A program made the position numbers and the translations under genes. From Hyalangium gracile (GTDB lineage Bacteria > Myxococcota > Myxococcia > Myxococcales > Myxococcaceae), in contig NZ_JAHXBG010000002.1 of the NCBI RefSeq assembly GCF_020103725.1, positions 124,001 to 188,000 on the forward strand: a stretch of DNA of 64,000 nt, read 5' to 3'. Of this stretch, positions 62,179-64,000 are shown piece by piece. The notes beneath the pieces are model-generated. The model was not told the DNA's origin and ran no database searches. It saw nothing but the letters and a program-made list of their open reading frames with translations. Position 1 is the first letter of the stretch, and each line of letters starts with the position of its first letter.

Positions 62179-62565
62179 ATGCGTATCAAGACCGCCGTGC
62201 TGTCCACTGCCCTCGCCTCGCTCCTGTTCGCCACCTCCACGCTCGCCGCCGAGAGCCCCGCGCCGCAGGGCAAGGAGTTCCGCTCGGGCGACTGCCACGG
62301 CGGCAGGGAAGAGAAGATGTTCCGCAAGATGGCGCGCATGGAGCACCGGCTGGACCGCGCCGTCGAGAAGGGCCGCCTCACCTCGGCCCAGGCGGAGCAG
62401 TTCAAGGCCGAGGCCCGCCAGCTGCGCGAGGAGTTCCAGAGCCAGCGCCAGGCCAACGGTGGCCAGCTCACCGACGCGCAGAAGCAGCAGTTCCATCAGC
62501 GCAAGCAGGAGCTGCGCGCGAAGGTGAAGGCGGCGCTGAAGGCCACCGCGCCCCAGGGCGTGTGA
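62179..62565 (+). CDS. Periplasmic Spy/CpxP-like small protein
   Basis: 128 residues. A signal peptide ends LAA near residue 24. The mature protein is basic and helical and contains two LTxxQ motifs, LTSAQ (67-71) and LTDAQ (97-101), the mark of Spy/CpxP-type chaperones. The N-terminus of the mature part has SGDCHGG, where Cys and His could bind metal. Unlike E. coli Spy it is short and rich in Gln and Arg. It may protect periplasmic proteins under envelope stress. It follows the Fur-regulated unit but after a hairpin, so it may have its own promoter. Confidence 0.72.
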   Translation: MRIKTAVLSTALASLLFATSTLAAESPAPQGKEFRSGDCHGGREEKMFRKMARMEHRLDRAVEKGRLTSAQAEQFKAEARQLREEFQSQRQANGGQLTDAQKQQFHQRKQELRAKVKAALKATAPQGV

Positions 62566-62575
62566 GGCTCGGGGC

Positions 62576-64000
62576 TCAGTCGAAGAGGCCCTGGAGGTAG
62601 AAGCGGCCGTCCTGCGCATCCCGAAAGACCCAGGCGGGGCCGAGCCCCTCGAAGTGGACGCGGTAGTAGTCCCGACTGAAGGGTGACTGCGCCCACCACT
62701 CCCCGCCCAGGCGCTCGGGGCCGGCCATGGCCACCACCCGGCGCCGCTTGCCCAGCAGCCACGCCGCGAGCAGCTCGCCGGACTCCGTCACCTCGGCATC
62801 CAGCGTGGCGGGCTGCTCCAGCAGCCGGGAGGGGCGCTCCTTCAGCGCCTCATCCACCGGCACCTCCACCTCTTCCTCCGGCAGCAGCTCTCCCGCCATG
62901 CCTCGCGTGGAGGCCGGAGGATGGAAGGCCCGAGCCACGTAGGCCTGCTCGGGGCGGTGGACGGCCTCCAGCGAGGCGGAGAACAGCGCCTCCTCGCCCA
63001 GCGTCGTGGCCAGCCGCGACAGCACCACCTCCAGCGCCGCATCTCCTTCTGGCGTGTCTCCGAGCGCGAGCTGCTGGCCGCGATCCTCGCTGTGCTCTTC
63101 CACGCGCACGGAGAGCGTCGCCACCGGGTTCTCCAGCCGCAGATCGGACAGCTGGTGGCGGGCCAGATCCAGCAGCAGCTTCGCGCGCGCCGTGGGCCGA
63201 GCCAGCGTGAGCGGCAGCTCCACCAGCCCGGAGGGATCCAGCTTCAGCACGAAGCTCAGCCGCACCGCCGCCCGGCGCCGTCCGGCCAGTCGCGCGCAGA
63301 GCCGATCCAGCACCGTCTTGAGGGCGAACTGCAGGGGCTCGAAGGACTCGGCGGGCCACTCCAGCGTCATCCGCTCCTCGAGCACTTCCTCCAGCACGGC
63401 AGCGACGAAGGGAGTGTCATCCCCTCCTCCGCAGAGCGTGTGCGCTTGCAGGCCCGCGGCGCCACCTCGAGCCGCCACCGCGCCCGCGGGCAACGCCGCC
63501 ACCTCTCCCAGCGTGCTCAGCCCGAGCGCGGCGAAGGCCTCGCGCTCCCGGCCCTCCAGCGCGGTGAGCGGCAGGGGCGCCAGCGCGCGCGCACTGCCAC
63601 CCTCGGGAACCACCAGCACGGGCCGGGTGCCAAGACGGGCCAGCACCCGGGCGGTGAACAGCTCCGAGGCCACCACGGCCTTGCCCCGGTAGCCATGGCC
63701 CGAGCAGACCTCCAGCGCTCGCAGGCACAGCCCCTCCTCGCCACCGAAGAGGTGCGCGGCGCTCGCGTCGAACCACATCCCGTCCGGCGCGGAGAGCTGG
63801 AAGCCGGGCGCGACGCACATCAGCGCTTCGCCCAGGGACATCAACGCGCGGGCCTCTTCCCCGGCCCGGTAGGGGAAGTGCTGGAGCGAGGGCTCCAGGG
63901 CCGTGGCGGCGGTCAGCGTCATCCCCGTCCGGACGCCGGCCTTCAGCGCGCTCGACGAGGCGAAGGCCACCCGTCGCTGGCCTCGAACCTCCTCCTCCAG
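62576..64000 (-). CDS. imuB: ImuB-like Y-family DNA polymerase protein, N-terminus cut off
   Basis: 474 residues are visible; the true start lies beyond the right edge, as the frame continues upstream with LEEEVRGQRRVAFASSSALK, typical of an early ImuB region. The stretch DGMWFDASAAHLFGGEE replaces the catalytic acidic motif of active Y-family polymerases, and the following GHGYRGKAVVASELFTARVL and AALGLSTLGEVAALPAGAVA fit the thumb/little-finger parts. ImuB is a catalytically dead hub that brings DnaE2 to the beta clamp. No clear QLxLF-type clamp motif is recognised in the visible part. The usual imuA-imuB-dnaE2 cluster is split here. Confidence 0.83.
   Translation of the reverse strand: MEEEVRGQRRVAFASSSALKAGVRTGMTLTAATALEPSLQHFPYRAGEEARALMSLGEALMCVAPGFQLSAPDGMWFDASAAHLFGGEEGLCLRALEVCSGHGYRGKAVVASELFTARVLARLGTRPVLVVPEGGSARALAPLPLTALEGREREAFAALGLSTLGEVAALPAGAVAARGGAAGLQAHTLCGGGDDTPFVAAVLEEVLEERMTLEWPAESFEPLQFALKTVLDRLCARLAGRRRAAVRLSFVLKLDPSGLVELPLTLARPTARAKLLLDLARHQLSDLRLENPVATLSVRVEEHSEDRGQQLALGDTPEGDAALEVVLSRLATTLGEEALFSASLEAVHRPEQAYVARAFHPPASTRGMAGELLPEEEVEVPVDEALKERPSRLLEQPATLDAEVTESGELLAAWLLGKRRRVVAMAGPERLGGEWWAQSPFSRDYYRVHFEGLGPAWVFRDAQDGRFYLQGLFD

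Overview
The window is high-GC DNA that reads like a predatory delta-proteobacterium (myxobacterium, Cystobacterineae-like). The reasons are dense GC-rich coding, an NtrC-type regulator with a sigma-54 promoter, a Sit-like toxin plus double-CXXC immunity pair, and a complete type VI secretion system (T6SS) in which myxobacterial accessory families occur. No rRNA, tRNA, insertion sequence or CRISPR array was seen. Species assignment is inference.

Layout. 1-236: start of a secreted SGNH hydrolase (truncated). 384-3407: error-prone polymerase DnaE2; the matching ImuB is truncated at the other end of the window (62576-64000). 3606-5158: NfeD and stomatin membrane pair. 5229-6471: overlapping toxin/immunity-like pair. 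6547-9566: histidine kinase and NtrC-type regulator, followed by a near-consensus sigma-54 promoter in front of a SulP transporter and beta-carbonic anhydrase (9811-12059). 12408-16553: dihydroxyacetone kinase DhaK, DhaL and a DhaM-HPr-enzyme I fusion, a self-contained phosphorelay from PEP. 16727-20427: small membrane and secreted proteins and an ABC-F protein, closed by a strong bidirectional terminator.

20453-40865 (minus strand) is one long T6SS operon: tssJ, K, L, M, tagF, tssA, B, C, hcp, tssE, F, G, clpV, an FHA protein and a lipoprotein. Beyond tssJ lies a vgrG (42828-46235) with a ~380-residue C-terminal domain carrying a His/Cys arrangement like caspase/CHAT (clan CD) peptidases. 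It is followed by three small PepSY-like proteins and a lipoprotein, which I propose as its immunity set. A divergent second vgrG (46354-48621) shares a 230-bp inverted segment with it (215/230 identical by hand count). Next come a HEAT-like protein, a ketosynthase-like protein lacking its catalytic residues, an AHH nuclease effector between two immunity-like genes in low-GC DNA, a PAAR-like DUF4150 protein and a DUF2169 adaptor.

54219-62062 is an iron locus. A divergent promoter region with two Fur-box-like palindromes faces an imelysin lipoprotein and HTTM membrane protein on one side, and a delta-60-repeat lipoprotein and TonB-dependent receptor on the other. The imelysin-HTTM unit overlaps the T6SS adaptor genes, so iron control may extend into T6SS effector loading.

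Most striking candidates: the VgrG-peptidase module with PepSY-like putative immunity proteins; the doubly guarded AHH effector; the merge of a Fur operon with T6SS adaptor genes; and the sigma-54 bicarbonate/carbonic anhydrase unit with repeat-type upstream sites. All functions are read from sequence alone.
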